Assembly: GCA_958295885.1 (NCBI GenBank)
Contig: OY282380.1
Location: 3,961,070-4,025,069 of the forward strand
Direction: 5' to 3'
Source: Arenicellales bacterium
GTDB taxonomy: Bacteria; Pseudomonadota; Gammaproteobacteria; Arenicellales; JAJDZL01
DNA length: 64,000 nt
Part shown: positions 16,454 through 25,166 of the stretch, piece by piece
Layout of the letters: each line of letters starts with the position of its first letter
Position numbering within the stretch: position 1 is the stretch's first letter
The notes under the pieces: model-generated
Databases searched by the model: none
Told to the model about the DNA's origin: nothing
The model's input: only the letters and a program-made list of their open reading frames with translations
Position numbers and translations under genes: made by a program

Positions 16454-17515
16454 TTATTCTGACTTTTCTCCAAACACTCCTCCCCGAACTAATACAGCCA
16501 TAACAAAATGTTCTTGATCTTCATCGTCCAACTCACCGGATTCTACATACTGCTGAAATAAGCTGTAAAAGTCCTGTCCATCTAGACTAGGATTTCGGAA
16601 TGCAATTCCCATATTTGTAACTGCCCCGTATGGATCAATCGCAATTGGCCCTAAACTATGTATATTGAAATTTGCACTAGGTTCAGGATACCAAGTGTCG
16701 ATACAACGAAGAGCATTGCCAATTTTTTGTGAGTGTAATGCCGCTTGTTCATTCACAGAATATAAGATTTTGCTCTTTTTGTTAATTCGGCTTCTACTCT
16801 TTACATTTCTAGAGCTTCTACTAGAAGGCAAAACCAATTCTTCGCTGGGATAAACCTCCTGAGCTTCACCGAGTTTGGCATATGCAGTTATATCTAATAT
16901 CGCAAATTCAATCTCTCCTGACAATGCCCGAGCGACTATGTTTGTTAACTCGGAGCTAACATTTTGATCAAAATTTCTCAAATGAATTATCTTACTGTCG
17001 AATTCGAAATTTGTCACTGAACCATTTGCGCTTTCTTGATTGAGAATATTCACTTTTACATGCAATTTTTCAGCTCCAACTCGATTACGCCATAAAAAAC
17101 GCGCGTTCGCAATATTGGTGGTGTACCGATTTGCCAACTCCCTGAACCCATATCTTGCAATGTAATTTTCTGCTACCTCTTGATATTGACTAATGAATTC
17201 CGGCTGATTACAAGCAGAGGGATTTTCAACACCGCTTAATACTTTCAATGTGAAGCACACTTTTAGGGTATCTTGTCGTTGCCCAAGTGAACAACTGTCT
17301 ACGGTTTGCAGATTCGGGTTTTCTATTTTGGCATTAAGGTTCTCCAAATCACTTTTCTTTAAACGATGTGAAATTGTGCCTCGTACAGATTTTTCACGAA
17401 TCAACAGCTTGGAAAATTCACTCAACTTGCCCCATGTCGTTCCATACATAAAAGCATCGGAAGGTACTAACTTTTTTTCAAATGCGAGTACAGATGGTAA
17501 TTTGGAAATTGCCAT
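16454..17515 (-). CDS. csy3: Csy3 / Cas7f, backbone subunit of the type I-F Cascade
   Basis: 353 aa protein of the type I-F Cas7 family. It polymerises in about six copies along the crRNA spacer to form the helical backbone of the Csy surveillance complex. Recognisable blocks are the start MAISKLPSVLAFEKKLVPSDAFMYG, ANARFLWRNRVGAEKLHVKVN in the centre, EVYPSEELVL, and the GNALRCIDTWYP segment. It lies 39 bp after csy2 and six bases before cas6f, so the three are likely co-translated. Base composition is AT-richer than in the flanking metabolic genes, as for the whole locus. Confidence 0.95.
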   Translation of the reverse strand: MAISKLPSVLAFEKKLVPSDAFMYGTTWGKLSEFSKLLIREKSVRGTISHRLKKSDLENLNAKIENPNLQTVDSCSLGQRQDTLKVCFTLKVLSGVENPSACNQPEFISQYQEVAENYIARYGFRELANRYTTNIANARFLWRNRVGAEKLHVKVNILNQESANGSVTNFEFDSKIIHLRNFDQNVSSELTNIVARALSGEIEFAILDITAYAKLGEAQEVYPSEELVLPSSRSSRNVKSRSRINKKSKILYSVNEQAALHSQKIGNALRCIDTWYPEPSANFNIHSLGPIAIDPYGAVTNMGIAFRNPSLDGQDFYSLFQQYVESGELDDEDQEHFVMAVLVRGGVFGEKSE

Positions 17516-17554
17516 TATTAAACTCCTTCAATCATTACAAATATTGGTTACAAC

Positions 17555-18460
17555 TTAACCGCCCCAGAATCGACAGACCTTACACAAGTACATTCTTGAA
17601 TCAGGTTCATAAGCATAATACCAGAGTAAATTTTCTATAAAATCCAGTCGGTATGGCATAACAAACTCACCCAAAGTAACTACGCTTTCAGCAAAAATAT
17701 GAGGTACAGAAGGGTCTCGTTGATTCAATGTACTTCCAGGGTCGGCCAGTTCGGTAAGTCCATGGAAACCTACAGCAATTGGAACAATCCAACCACTATA
17801 AATCCATTTTTTTGTCCATTCGATGTCCCCGTTGGAAATCTCACATTCATTTCTGATACAGACACCATCTAGAATTGAATGTAATGCGTCTTGACCATCA
17901 TTCATAGCCTTGATCATCAAGTCTCTCCGCTCTATTAATGCATATCCAGGCATCAAACTACATAATAATTCGCGATGATTTTCATGGTTCTCATCTAGAA
18001 ATTTCAAATGTGGTTTCTCATAACGGAGCAAATCTCCAGATGCAAATTTCAACATTGGCAAATGAGAATCTAACGTTCTGCAGAATTCACTTTCTTCAAT
18101 AAACTGATCTAAGCCACTTACCTCTATAACTAAAGATACATCAATATGGCAACGCGCTTCTGGCACGAACGATGGGGCACTTACTTTCTTTTTGTTTATC
18201 ACTAAAGGATTGCGGGTAACCAAAATAGAACTTGGTCTAAAACCACTACTTCGAAAAGTTTGCAATTCGATTGAGTGGGATACTACTCCCACAGAAGGAA
18301 ATTTTAATGAATGGTAGTTTTCGTGCTGATTGAATTTCCTTTGCAACGCATGCACAGCACCTAACCAAGCCGTTATCGCAGGAAAACCTATCGTAAACGG
18401 ACTAGATAAGGCATTTGCATTTTGAATGATTAGATGCGGCAGTACTAAAAAGCCCTTCAC
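17555..18460 (-). CDS. csy2: Csy2 / Cas5f, type I-F Cascade subunit
   Basis: 301 aa, normal length for Csy2, which with Csy1 caps the 5' handle of the crRNA and helps read the protospacer-adjacent motif. The conserved N-terminal block LVLPHLIIQNANALSSPFTIGFPAITAWLGAVHALQRK is characteristic (family form: L-x-P-x-L-x-I-x-x-A-N-A, then GFP-x-x-T-A-F-x-G-x-x-H-A-L). The C-terminal part has VPIAVGFHGL and the VTLGEFVMPYRLDFIENLLWYY block. Its start overlaps the stop of csy1 by one base, so translation is coupled. Confidence 0.95.
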   Translation of the reverse strand: MKGFLVLPHLIIQNANALSSPFTIGFPAITAWLGAVHALQRKFNQHENYHSLKFPSVGVVSHSIELQTFRSSGFRPSSILVTRNPLVINKKKVSAPSFVPEARCHIDVSLVIEVSGLDQFIEESEFCRTLDSHLPMLKFASGDLLRYEKPHLKFLDENHENHRELLCSLMPGYALIERRDLMIKAMNDGQDALHSILDGVCIRNECEISNGDIEWTKKWIYSGWIVPIAVGFHGLTELADPGSTLNQRDPSVPHIFAESVVTLGEFVMPYRLDFIENLLWYYAYEPDSRMYLCKVCRFWGG

Positions 18461-19647
18461 TACATAGACTCGTAATTTGCAATTAGTTGATAAATATACT
18501 GAATTTCAGCATCGTGCATATCCAAAGCTTTATTTCTCATAGTTTCTTTATACGAAATCGCAATCCATCGAGAACATTCCTTCAAAAATTTCTCCATACT
18601 CTCTAAATTATTGCTTCTTAGATTAATATATTTTTGATCTAGTACATGTTTTTGATACGTTGGTAAATTATCGAATTGAGACCGCTGTGTCCAACCAGAT
18701 TCTTCATTGCGAATTAGCATTACTTGCCGTTCAACATGTTTAAAAATATTCAAGATAATGCCTTTTATTCCATTACGTATATTAATGTTGTTCACGTCAC
18801 TCATCAATAAACGATGTAATCCTGCGAAATTGTCTTTAAATTTTCCTGACCACAGGCATTCCTTGAAAAAGGATCGTTTTGGCAACCTCACTTTCGCTTT
18901 TTTTAATGTTGGAGGCAAACTTTCCAAAAGATAAAATTTTCCTTGTCGCCTAGTATTTAACACACTAATATTTTGTGGTTGTTGACCACCAAAATTGATT
19001 TCACAAAGATTCGGAAATTCGTCAAAACTGAGTTCACTGTATTTGTTTGCATTTCTTAGTTGTCTGACTTCTATCGCTTCTTTGCGCTTTTCGTCAATTC
19101 TGTTACACATTTCAGTAATAAGCCTTGATGGTGTTAAGACCGAGAATTGATGGTAGCCTTCGTCGACTGGAAAATAAACCTGTTTTATCTTGTCATTGGT
19201 CGACAATTTGGAGGAAGGCGTTTTGATTGCTAAAAATCTTTTCCGCAGCTCTTTGTAATCTTCACCATCGATGTTCAATAGACACTTACATAGTTCAGTT
19301 TCACATTCAATATGTTCCAAAAGAGTTCGACCGTCTTGAAGTCGTAGCATTAGGAATCTATCCACATCCAATGCCCCTGCATTCCCAAGAGAGTCCAAAT
19401 CGCATGATATAACCACGTTACCGCTTCTCAGGTACCCATCATCTCTCCGTTTGCTTGATTCAATTACCGATGTTGTCTTTCCTCTGTTTCTACTACTTGG
19501 ATGACTAAAGGTGCATGGATGACTAGATAGCGACCTTTGACCAGCTCTCTTTGCTGCGTTGGTTAACCAAGCTTTTAATTCAAAATTTTTAGTTTTCTTC
19601 TTTCGTTCCTTTATAAACTCTTCGATTTTTGGGTCAAGTTGAGTCAA
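18460..19647 (-). CDS. csy1: Csy1 / Cas8f, large subunit of the type I-F Cascade
   Basis: 395 aa, somewhat short of the about 430 aa of the Pseudomonas Csy1 but with the same layout. A helical N-terminus (IEEFIKERKKKTKNFELKAWLTNAAKRAGQ) is followed by the SHPCTFSHPSS segment and SGNVVISCDLDSLGNAGALDVDRFLML. A central domain with LCEINFGGQQPQNISVLNTRRQGKFYLLESLPP is strongly family-like. The C-terminus has the ESGWTQRSQFDNLPTYQKHVLD block. The protein recognises the crRNA 5' handle and the CC/GG adjacent motif. Translation starts at a TTG (19645-19647) seven to eight bases after a strong GGAGGG site; no ATG fits this site. A 323-bp gap separates it from cas2-3. Confidence 0.93.
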   Translation of the reverse strand: MTQLDPKIEEFIKERKKKTKNFELKAWLTNAAKRAGQRSLSSHPCTFSHPSSRNRGKTTSVIESSKRRDDGYLRSGNVVISCDLDSLGNAGALDVDRFLMLRLQDGRTLLEHIECETELCKCLLNIDGEDYKELRKRFLAIKTPSSKLSTNDKIKQVYFPVDEGYHQFSVLTPSRLITEMCNRIDEKRKEAIEVRQLRNANKYSELSFDEFPNLCEINFGGQQPQNISVLNTRRQGKFYLLESLPPTLKKAKVRLPKRSFFKECLWSGKFKDNFAGLHRLLMSDVNNINIRNGIKGIILNIFKHVERQVMLIRNEESGWTQRSQFDNLPTYQKHVLDQKYINLRSNNLESMEKFLKECSRWIAISYKETMRNKALDMHDAEIQYIYQLIANYESM

Positions 19648-19970
19648 ATGAATACCCTCCTTCGAAAATTATGGACAGCAAGTAAGTGGTTATACTTCCT
19701 CAAAAAAAATTACCGGCAATATAGTCAATTTAGATTTTGATGCGTCTTAAACAGTAATGTCTAGTCGTTTCCAGATTAGGGAAAGACTTTTATGAAGAAC
19801 CTTTCGCAATTGAGAACACAGTTGGTAACGCCATTCCAACAAAATAACAAAAGCCTTTTTAAGAATCTGGTAGGAAAAAAATTGATAATTTTTTGGACTA
19901 TATCATGCAGATATTCAAATGATCAACGTACCAATCAAATGATCCTTTGGCGTAGAAGAATATAACGTAT
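19648..19970. other. Non-coding gap between cas2-3 and csy1
   Basis: These 323 bp on the minus strand follow the cas2-3 stop and precede the csy1 ribosome-binding site. The stretch is very AT-rich. I looked for an array-like repeat, as in CreA-type regulatory guides, and found none. A separate promoter for the csy genes is likely here, so the adaptation/cleavage genes and the surveillance-complex genes may be independently controlled. Confidence 0.4.
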
Positions 19971-22900
19971 TTATTTCTTAAACAGTCCGAATTGCGGGGA
20001 ATAACTGTAACCGTTACTATCTTTATAATACCGAAAACTCACTTCTCCGTAAATTAATGCTGCTTGTTCGACAGTGAGGTTGCAATTTTCGGCGATTTTC
20101 GTCAGCAGACTTTGATAATCTCGGTAAAGCCAAAGTCGATTGAAATCATATTCCCGATTGTCATGGTTTAAATTCATTTCAATTTCTACCTTCACTGGTT
20201 TCCCAAATGCACCTCGCACGCAAAACCTGAAATCATCACCTTCCACTGGAACTAGATACACAATTTCCTTTGGAGAACTGTCTCTGAATCGATACAATCT
20301 CTGCGGAATTCCTGTCAGCCACCATTGCTGAGTCAACCAGCCCTCTAAATCTCCTGCTCCCCTTTTGTCTGTTGAATTCAAAGCATTTTGCAATACACTG
20401 TGTTCAAGATCACTTAGCGCATGTTTCGGGTCCAAGTCTTCGTTTCTCTGAATTCTAGGAATTGCATTGACTGCCTCATTTAAATTGGCTTCATTAACTA
20501 GATCCATTAAATTATGTGATGAAAACATGTTGGTTTTGTTCTCAAATCCCGGTCGTCGATAAACCGGTTGACGACTCGTGTTATCTCGTTTATAAAGCTG
20601 CTCATATCCTTTTAAGTTGTAGTTCATCAATGCAATATTCGGTTCAATTGGACAGCCGTTTCTATGGCGCAATACCCTACCAGCTAATTGGATAATTGAC
20701 CGATACGATGATGGTTCTACAACAGCCCAGTCAAAATCATGATCACGTCCGATCTCTTCCACTGGTGTTGCTACCAATATGTAGATTACATTAGTTTCGG
20801 AGATTTCAGATAAATGTTTTCTAATCGTCTGATTCTTTAACGCCGCTTCTGAATGGGTTCGCTTAAGTACTGCGTCAAGATACTTTTCTTGTTGATTTCG
20901 CATCAACATAAGTTGCTGGCTGTGATAAGCCATTACTTTTACAGAAATTGGTTCCGGCCAAGTTGAATTGAGTAAAAATACAGTTAAATCCACACATGGT
21001 TTAATATTTGCCATTCTTACTACTCCAAACGAAACTTGTTTATTACTGATTTCGTCCCGTGTCGAATGTAGTTCATGCATCCGTTCAATAGCGCATTGAA
21101 TTGATTTAAAATAATGCTCCTGCAAGTTCGGCTTACTTTCGTTGAAAGTATCCAAAGTCACAATTGTTGCTTTTCGTTTTGCCTGCTCATTCTTAAGTTT
21201 GTTAACTCGCAGCCCAACAAATTTATTATGTAGACCGGAAAAACTCTCTCCTGAATCAGGATTTATTAATTCAACAAATGTTCGAAACTCATCAACCCAC
21301 GCACAACCGATTTTTGAATCAACTTCCCGACTTTTAGCAAACAATTGCCAACCTTGCTGATAGGCGCGAAAAAAACCGATCGCCAAATCTGGCGGAATAG
21401 TCGCCGATGAGATCATTAGCTTTTTTCCAAGCATCCCGGCTAGATGAATGAGACGGCCAATCGCTTTTAAGTCCACTTCACCGAAATCGTCAATTTCATC
21501 AATTACTAAATCTGATGACAATAATCTCAAACTTGGAAGTATGTATCGTCCACCCCGAATTGTTTCAGTCGCTCCCATAATATGATCAATCGTGCAAACA
21601 AGAACTGGCGAGAATAGTAAATGTCGATCCTTGTCTCGCACTAGAATAGTTTTTAACCATGAGTCAGAAACATCGCAATCGTAGTTGATTTCAGCATCCA
21701 ATAAACTTTCTTTTGACTCAGAACCACTTTTCTCAAATTCTTTGATCTCGGATATTCGGTGGTGCCCTATCGGGTTTGCATTATGTAGATCAAGAACAGC
21801 ATTCGAGCCGATCAGAACCGCCAATTCACTATTACTCAGGCCAAGTCGATTTCTGTACTCGTCACCCGTTTGTAGTGTGAGAGTGCGCAGTCCTAAAGCT
21901 AGTACGTAACGCAGGCTGCTGGCATCGGCAGACAAAGCTTGCATGATTTTTGCGTTTGCGAAAGTCTTTCCTTTTCCAGTGCTGGCCATGTTAATTGCAA
22001 AGAAACCAAACTGGTCTTCTGATGATTTATTGCCACTTTCTTTGCGCCAGTTAGCAATTTTTACAACCGCTTTATCCTGCCACTTGAATCTGGCTAAACT
22101 CTTTTTTCTCAAACTCTTAATATTTGCAGCAACTGGTAGTTCAGTTTCGAATCTTGGTAATTGATGTGCGATTTTAACTGCACATTTCGAAACCTCTACC
22201 AAATGCTCATCCAGCTTTTGTTTTAACCTCGCACCGTCTGTATTCGCATATAGTTTGACTGGTGAAAGCCATTTTGGATGAGCACTCTGAGAAGAATAGT
22301 AATGATCTCCCAACATCAATGAAAGCCTAGAATGAAACAACACAATTCGATACACACTCTTTTCGGAAAATGTGTTGTCTATTAATTCTTTTATCTTTAG
22401 AGTCTTTCTTGCCCATTTACTAACTTCTTGGACCCATCGAGATGATTTAGTCAATAAATGGTTTTCAAACTTCAACCAGGATTGGATTTCGGAATTTGAT
22501 GAATTCTTATAACCATAGTTCGCTGTTAAATTGTTCAACAATTCTTGATAATCCGGTAGCGGGGATAAAAATCTTCGTAGGTAATCATTGCTTCCACTTC
22601 CATTTCCCGGATTTTGTAATACTGGTAAACGATGATGACTAAGTATCAACCAAGCAATCATTGAAGCAAGGGGTGGCAATTTTCTTAGCGGATATTTTGC
22701 CGGTTCATCTTCCACTACTTTAATTAATTCGTCTTCAATAATATTGCCTTCACTCAGGGCAGTCAGCCAAAAATTATCATGCAACGAATTTTCTGTAAAC
22801 TTTGTTACATATTCGTGAAATAACAAACAGGATACCCATTCATGGCGCAATGGATCTGCAGAGTACTTTTTAGTTCTAAGCTTTTTCTGAAAACCACTCG

Positions 22901-23285
22901 TTGCTTTCCCCCAGTCATGAAATAGTGCAGCTAATGCTGTAGTCGCCCGAATTAGTGGTAAATAATGCCAATTGTTCTGCCAGCTGTTTGTGTAATCTCT
23001 GTTTTTTGTGTAATTTACAGGTACCTTTCCCTCAAAATTAAATGCTTGCCGACTACCAACCACCCAAAGTAGTTCGGACCGTGAACGACTGCGTATCCAA
23101 TGGCAACTGACAGCTGTATTTTTACTGGCTGTCTTACCAAGTAATTTTTTAACAGTAAATAATCCTTCCTTAGTGATGATGGTTTTCCAGGTATTGCTAC
23201 CAATTCGATCCGCAAATGCATCTAAAATGCGGCGAGTTCGCTTTAGTGCTTTCTTTTCGCATTGCGATATGAAAATTACCATCAT
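19971..23285 (-). CDS. cas3: Cas2-Cas3 fusion nuclease-helicase, type I-F
   Basis: 1104 aa. The first about 80 residues (MMVIFISQCEKKALKRTRRILDAFADRIG...) form a Cas2 domain, the fusion that defines type I-F. A metal-dependent HD nuclease domain follows with ALFHDWGKAT (His123-Asp124), RHEW and SHHRLP. The superfamily 2 helicase has Walker A STGKGKT near residue 430, the DEAD-box equivalent IDEIDDFGE near 590, SSATIPP (motif III), VATPVEEIGRDHDFD (motif V) and QLAGRVLRHRNG (motif VI). The enzyme is recruited by the target-bound Csy complex to shred DNA, and with Cas1 integrates new spacers. Its start overlaps the cas1 stop by 4 bp. No frameshift or missing catalytic motif was seen. Confidence 0.97.
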   Translation of the reverse strand: MMVIFISQCEKKALKRTRRILDAFADRIGSNTWKTIITKEGLFTVKKLLGKTASKNTAVSCHWIRSRSRSELLWVVGSRQAFNFEGKVPVNYTKNRDYTNSWQNNWHYLPLIRATTALAALFHDWGKATSGFQKKLRTKKYSADPLRHEWVSCLLFHEYVTKFTENSLHDNFWLTALSEGNIIEDELIKVVEDEPAKYPLRKLPPLASMIAWLILSHHRLPVLQNPGNGSGSNDYLRRFLSPLPDYQELLNNLTANYGYKNSSNSEIQSWLKFENHLLTKSSRWVQEVSKWARKTLKIKELIDNTFSEKSVYRIVLFHSRLSLMLGDHYYSSQSAHPKWLSPVKLYANTDGARLKQKLDEHLVEVSKCAVKIAHQLPRFETELPVAANIKSLRKKSLARFKWQDKAVVKIANWRKESGNKSSEDQFGFFAINMASTGKGKTFANAKIMQALSADASSLRYVLALGLRTLTLQTGDEYRNRLGLSNSELAVLIGSNAVLDLHNANPIGHHRISEIKEFEKSGSESKESLLDAEINYDCDVSDSWLKTILVRDKDRHLLFSPVLVCTIDHIMGATETIRGGRYILPSLRLLSSDLVIDEIDDFGEVDLKAIGRLIHLAGMLGKKLMISSATIPPDLAIGFFRAYQQGWQLFAKSREVDSKIGCAWVDEFRTFVELINPDSGESFSGLHNKFVGLRVNKLKNEQAKRKATIVTLDTFNESKPNLQEHYFKSIQCAIERMHELHSTRDEISNKQVSFGVVRMANIKPCVDLTVFLLNSTWPEPISVKVMAYHSQQLMLMRNQQEKYLDAVLKRTHSEAALKNQTIRKHLSEISETNVIYILVATPVEEIGRDHDFDWAVVEPSSYRSIIQLAGRVLRHRNGCPIEPNIALMNYNLKGYEQLYKRDNTSRQPVYRRPGFENKTNMFSSHNLMDLVNEANLNEAVNAIPRIQRNEDLDPKHALSDLEHSVLQNALNSTDKRGAGDLEGWLTQQWWLTGIPQRLYRFRDSSPKEIVYLVPVEGDDFRFCVRGAFGKPVKVEIEMNLNHDNREYDFNRLWLYRDYQSLLTKIAENCNLTVEQAALIYGEVSFRYYKDSNGYSYSPQFGLFKK

Positions 23286-24238
23286 GATGAATTTTCTGCA
23301 CCATATTGCAAAGCAACTTCTTTGACGTTATTGAACATAAAATCCAAAGCACTCCACCTTGTGAACACTTGCAGGCATTGCTGTCGGAATTCCTGTTCAG
23401 TGGCATTCTCCTTGGCGCAAACGAATGCCCATGGTAAAACCAAAGCGTCTTTAATCAAATCTGCCACATCGAATACAAGTGCCCCGCGGCGAGTCTTACC
23501 ATGCATCACAGCGAAACCGTGGGGAATTCCAAGAGTCCACAAGGTCGTTGCAGCTAGCCCGTATGCGAGATAATTTCCATGATTCAGGAATGAATTGGCA
23601 CTATCCACAGATTCACGATTGCGGTTGAAATCTCCATATCTAGATATAGAAGCAACGAATTTGTAGAGCTGTTTTGTCAAATTACCTTCAAGCTGAAACA
23701 ACTTCCCAACGTTTCCAGCATCATTGATTTGTTGTCGATAACGATTGATCAAGTAGGTTAGTTGAACATCGTCACCATAAAAACCTTCTGTTTTTAAATC
23801 TCTATCTTTGCTCCAGATGGAAGTCAGATAATCAATACGAGATTGCTGAAAATGTTTTGCCGCTAGCAAACGAGTCGGCTCGTCGAACCACATTCGCATC
23901 CAACACTGTACATACTCGGTTGGACGGTATTCACTTTGAGGTGTAAGCCATTCAATTTCATTGGCCATCAACAAAGGTGTCCCACCAGTGCCACAAAATC
24001 CCACTAGAACTCCGGCAGAGGCAAGCATGCGAATAGCAGCTTGTGTCACAGAAGTACCTGTTCCTAGTAATAAACAGGTTGTATTTGCAATCGGGATATT
24101 CCAGTATTGATTAGTATTTTTCTCGGCCGTCAAATAGAGTACACGCCCATCTTTCTGCAAAACCCGGCATTTCTCTAAGTAATAAACATTTGCTCTCTTG
24201 GAATGCAAGATAGCTTTTAGTCCTGTAATTTGTTCCAT
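23282..24238 (-). CDS. cas1: Cas1 integrase, type I-F
   Basis: 318 aa, usual for I-F Cas1. The N-terminal beta domain starts LKAILHSKRANVYYLEKCRVL. The catalytic helical domain has the Glu in LEGNLTKQLYKF, the His in AVMHGKTRRGALVFDVADLIKD and the Asp in the same block, together forming the metal site for spacer integration. It acts as a complex with the Cas2 domain of Cas2-Cas3. It is the first gene of the cas operon; the promoter should be in the AT-rich 24239-24500 stretch. An IS1634-like transposase remnant lies 500 bp upstream. Confidence 0.96.
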   Translation of the reverse strand: MEQITGLKAILHSKRANVYYLEKCRVLQKDGRVLYLTAEKNTNQYWNIPIANTTCLLLGTGTSVTQAAIRMLASAGVLVGFCGTGGTPLLMANEIEWLTPQSEYRPTEYVQCWMRMWFDEPTRLLAAKHFQQSRIDYLTSIWSKDRDLKTEGFYGDDVQLTYLINRYRQQINDAGNVGKLFQLEGNLTKQLYKFVASISRYGDFNRNRESVDSANSFLNHGNYLAYGLAATTLWTLGIPHGFAVMHGKTRRGALVFDVADLIKDALVLPWAFVCAKENATEQEFRQQCLQVFTRWSALDFMFNNVKEVALQYGAENSS

Positions 24239-24734
24239 TGTTGCGGTAGATTGTTTTTGCTTTGGGCAGCTATCAGGAAACAGCTACCTCTTCTGGATCT
24301 TTACTACTTCTCCTTCTTTGAATAGAAACTGCCAAGAGAATTTGGAGAGAAGTCTAATTTCAAGGAATGAGTGATATTGAGTTCTAGATTATGAGAATTT
24401 TTTAAAAAACGAAAAAATAACATTTGATTTCTAACCTGACTTTGATGTAATTCATTCAAAGCTCCAGCTCCAGCTATTTTTTAAAACCATTGACTGATTA
24501 GCTCGAATAACCTCATTCTTTCGTCTTTGTGTATCCATGTTTTAGAGTCATCTAATACATTTTCTAGATTGTAATAAGTTTGACATACAACTTTGAAATA
24601 TATGACTAATTCCCATTTATATGTATAAAGTCCAAAACGGAAACCAACTAACTATCTACCTCCTCAGAGAAACCTGAAGAGACGGCTCCATTATCCTCAA
24701 ATGAACTATTGCCAGGCTCTCAAAATGGCCCCAG
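24239..24734. other. AT-rich region upstream of cas1
   Basis: About 500 bp without a recognisable gene. It must hold the promoter of the cas1-cas2/3 unit (read leftward). It has many A/T runs, with none clearly better than the rest as a promoter. The right-hand part merges into decayed transposase sequence. Confidence 0.4.
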
Positions 24735-25118
24735 GAAGAATCGAATACTATCGACGTAGTGCGTAGCTACAAGAAAATGGCGCAGGTGAAAAAAACCTTC
24801 CGCAGCATGAAAAGCATCGACTTTCAGACTCGTCCGATTCGGCATCGCAACGAAGACAGAGTGTGGACGTATCTTTTCATCTGTCTTCTGGCGCACAATT
24901 TACAGTGGCATCTGCGACAGGCTCTCAAGCCGCTGCTGTATCAGGAAGAAGAACCTCTGCCAAGACTCAACCTAGTGGCGCCAAAGCAGCCGTCCAAGGC
25001 ATTGCAACGGAAAAAACCAAGCAAAAAACAGCGATGGATTTACAATCAAAATTGGTTTGAAATCAACACTCACAGTACACTCAGTATTGACCGCAACCTG
25101 CTGCAGGCACAGCCTTAG
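24735..25118 (+). pseudogene. IS1634-family transposase, C-terminal remnant
   Basis: The plus-strand frame reads TIDVVRSYKKMAQVKKTFRSMKSIDF, then RPIRHRNEDRVWTYLFICLLAHNLQWHLRQALKPLLYQEEE. This is the well-conserved C-terminal region of IS1634/IS4-like transposases (V-R-S-Y-K-x-L-x-x-V-E-x-A-F-R-S-M-K and P-I-x-H-R-x-x-x-R-V). The N-terminal about three quarters, including most of the DDE core, is missing, and the upstream sequence is stop-ridden. So this is the tail of an old insertion that now separates the cas locus from the lar operon. No terminal repeats could be placed. Confidence 0.75.
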
Positions 25119-25166
25119 CCAATAGCAATTGGCAGGAATCTTCTTTTCTTTGACCAACATGCAACA

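Noticed and set aside
19648..19970. CreA-like guide RNA or mini-array in the cas2-3/csy1 gap
   Set aside because: No stretch resembling the repeat stem GCCGCC/GGCGGC or its 3' part was found.
24863..25060. 65-codon frame inside the IS1634 remnant
   Set aside because: It is the shadow frame of the transposase fragment, which has clear family similarity in the other frame.
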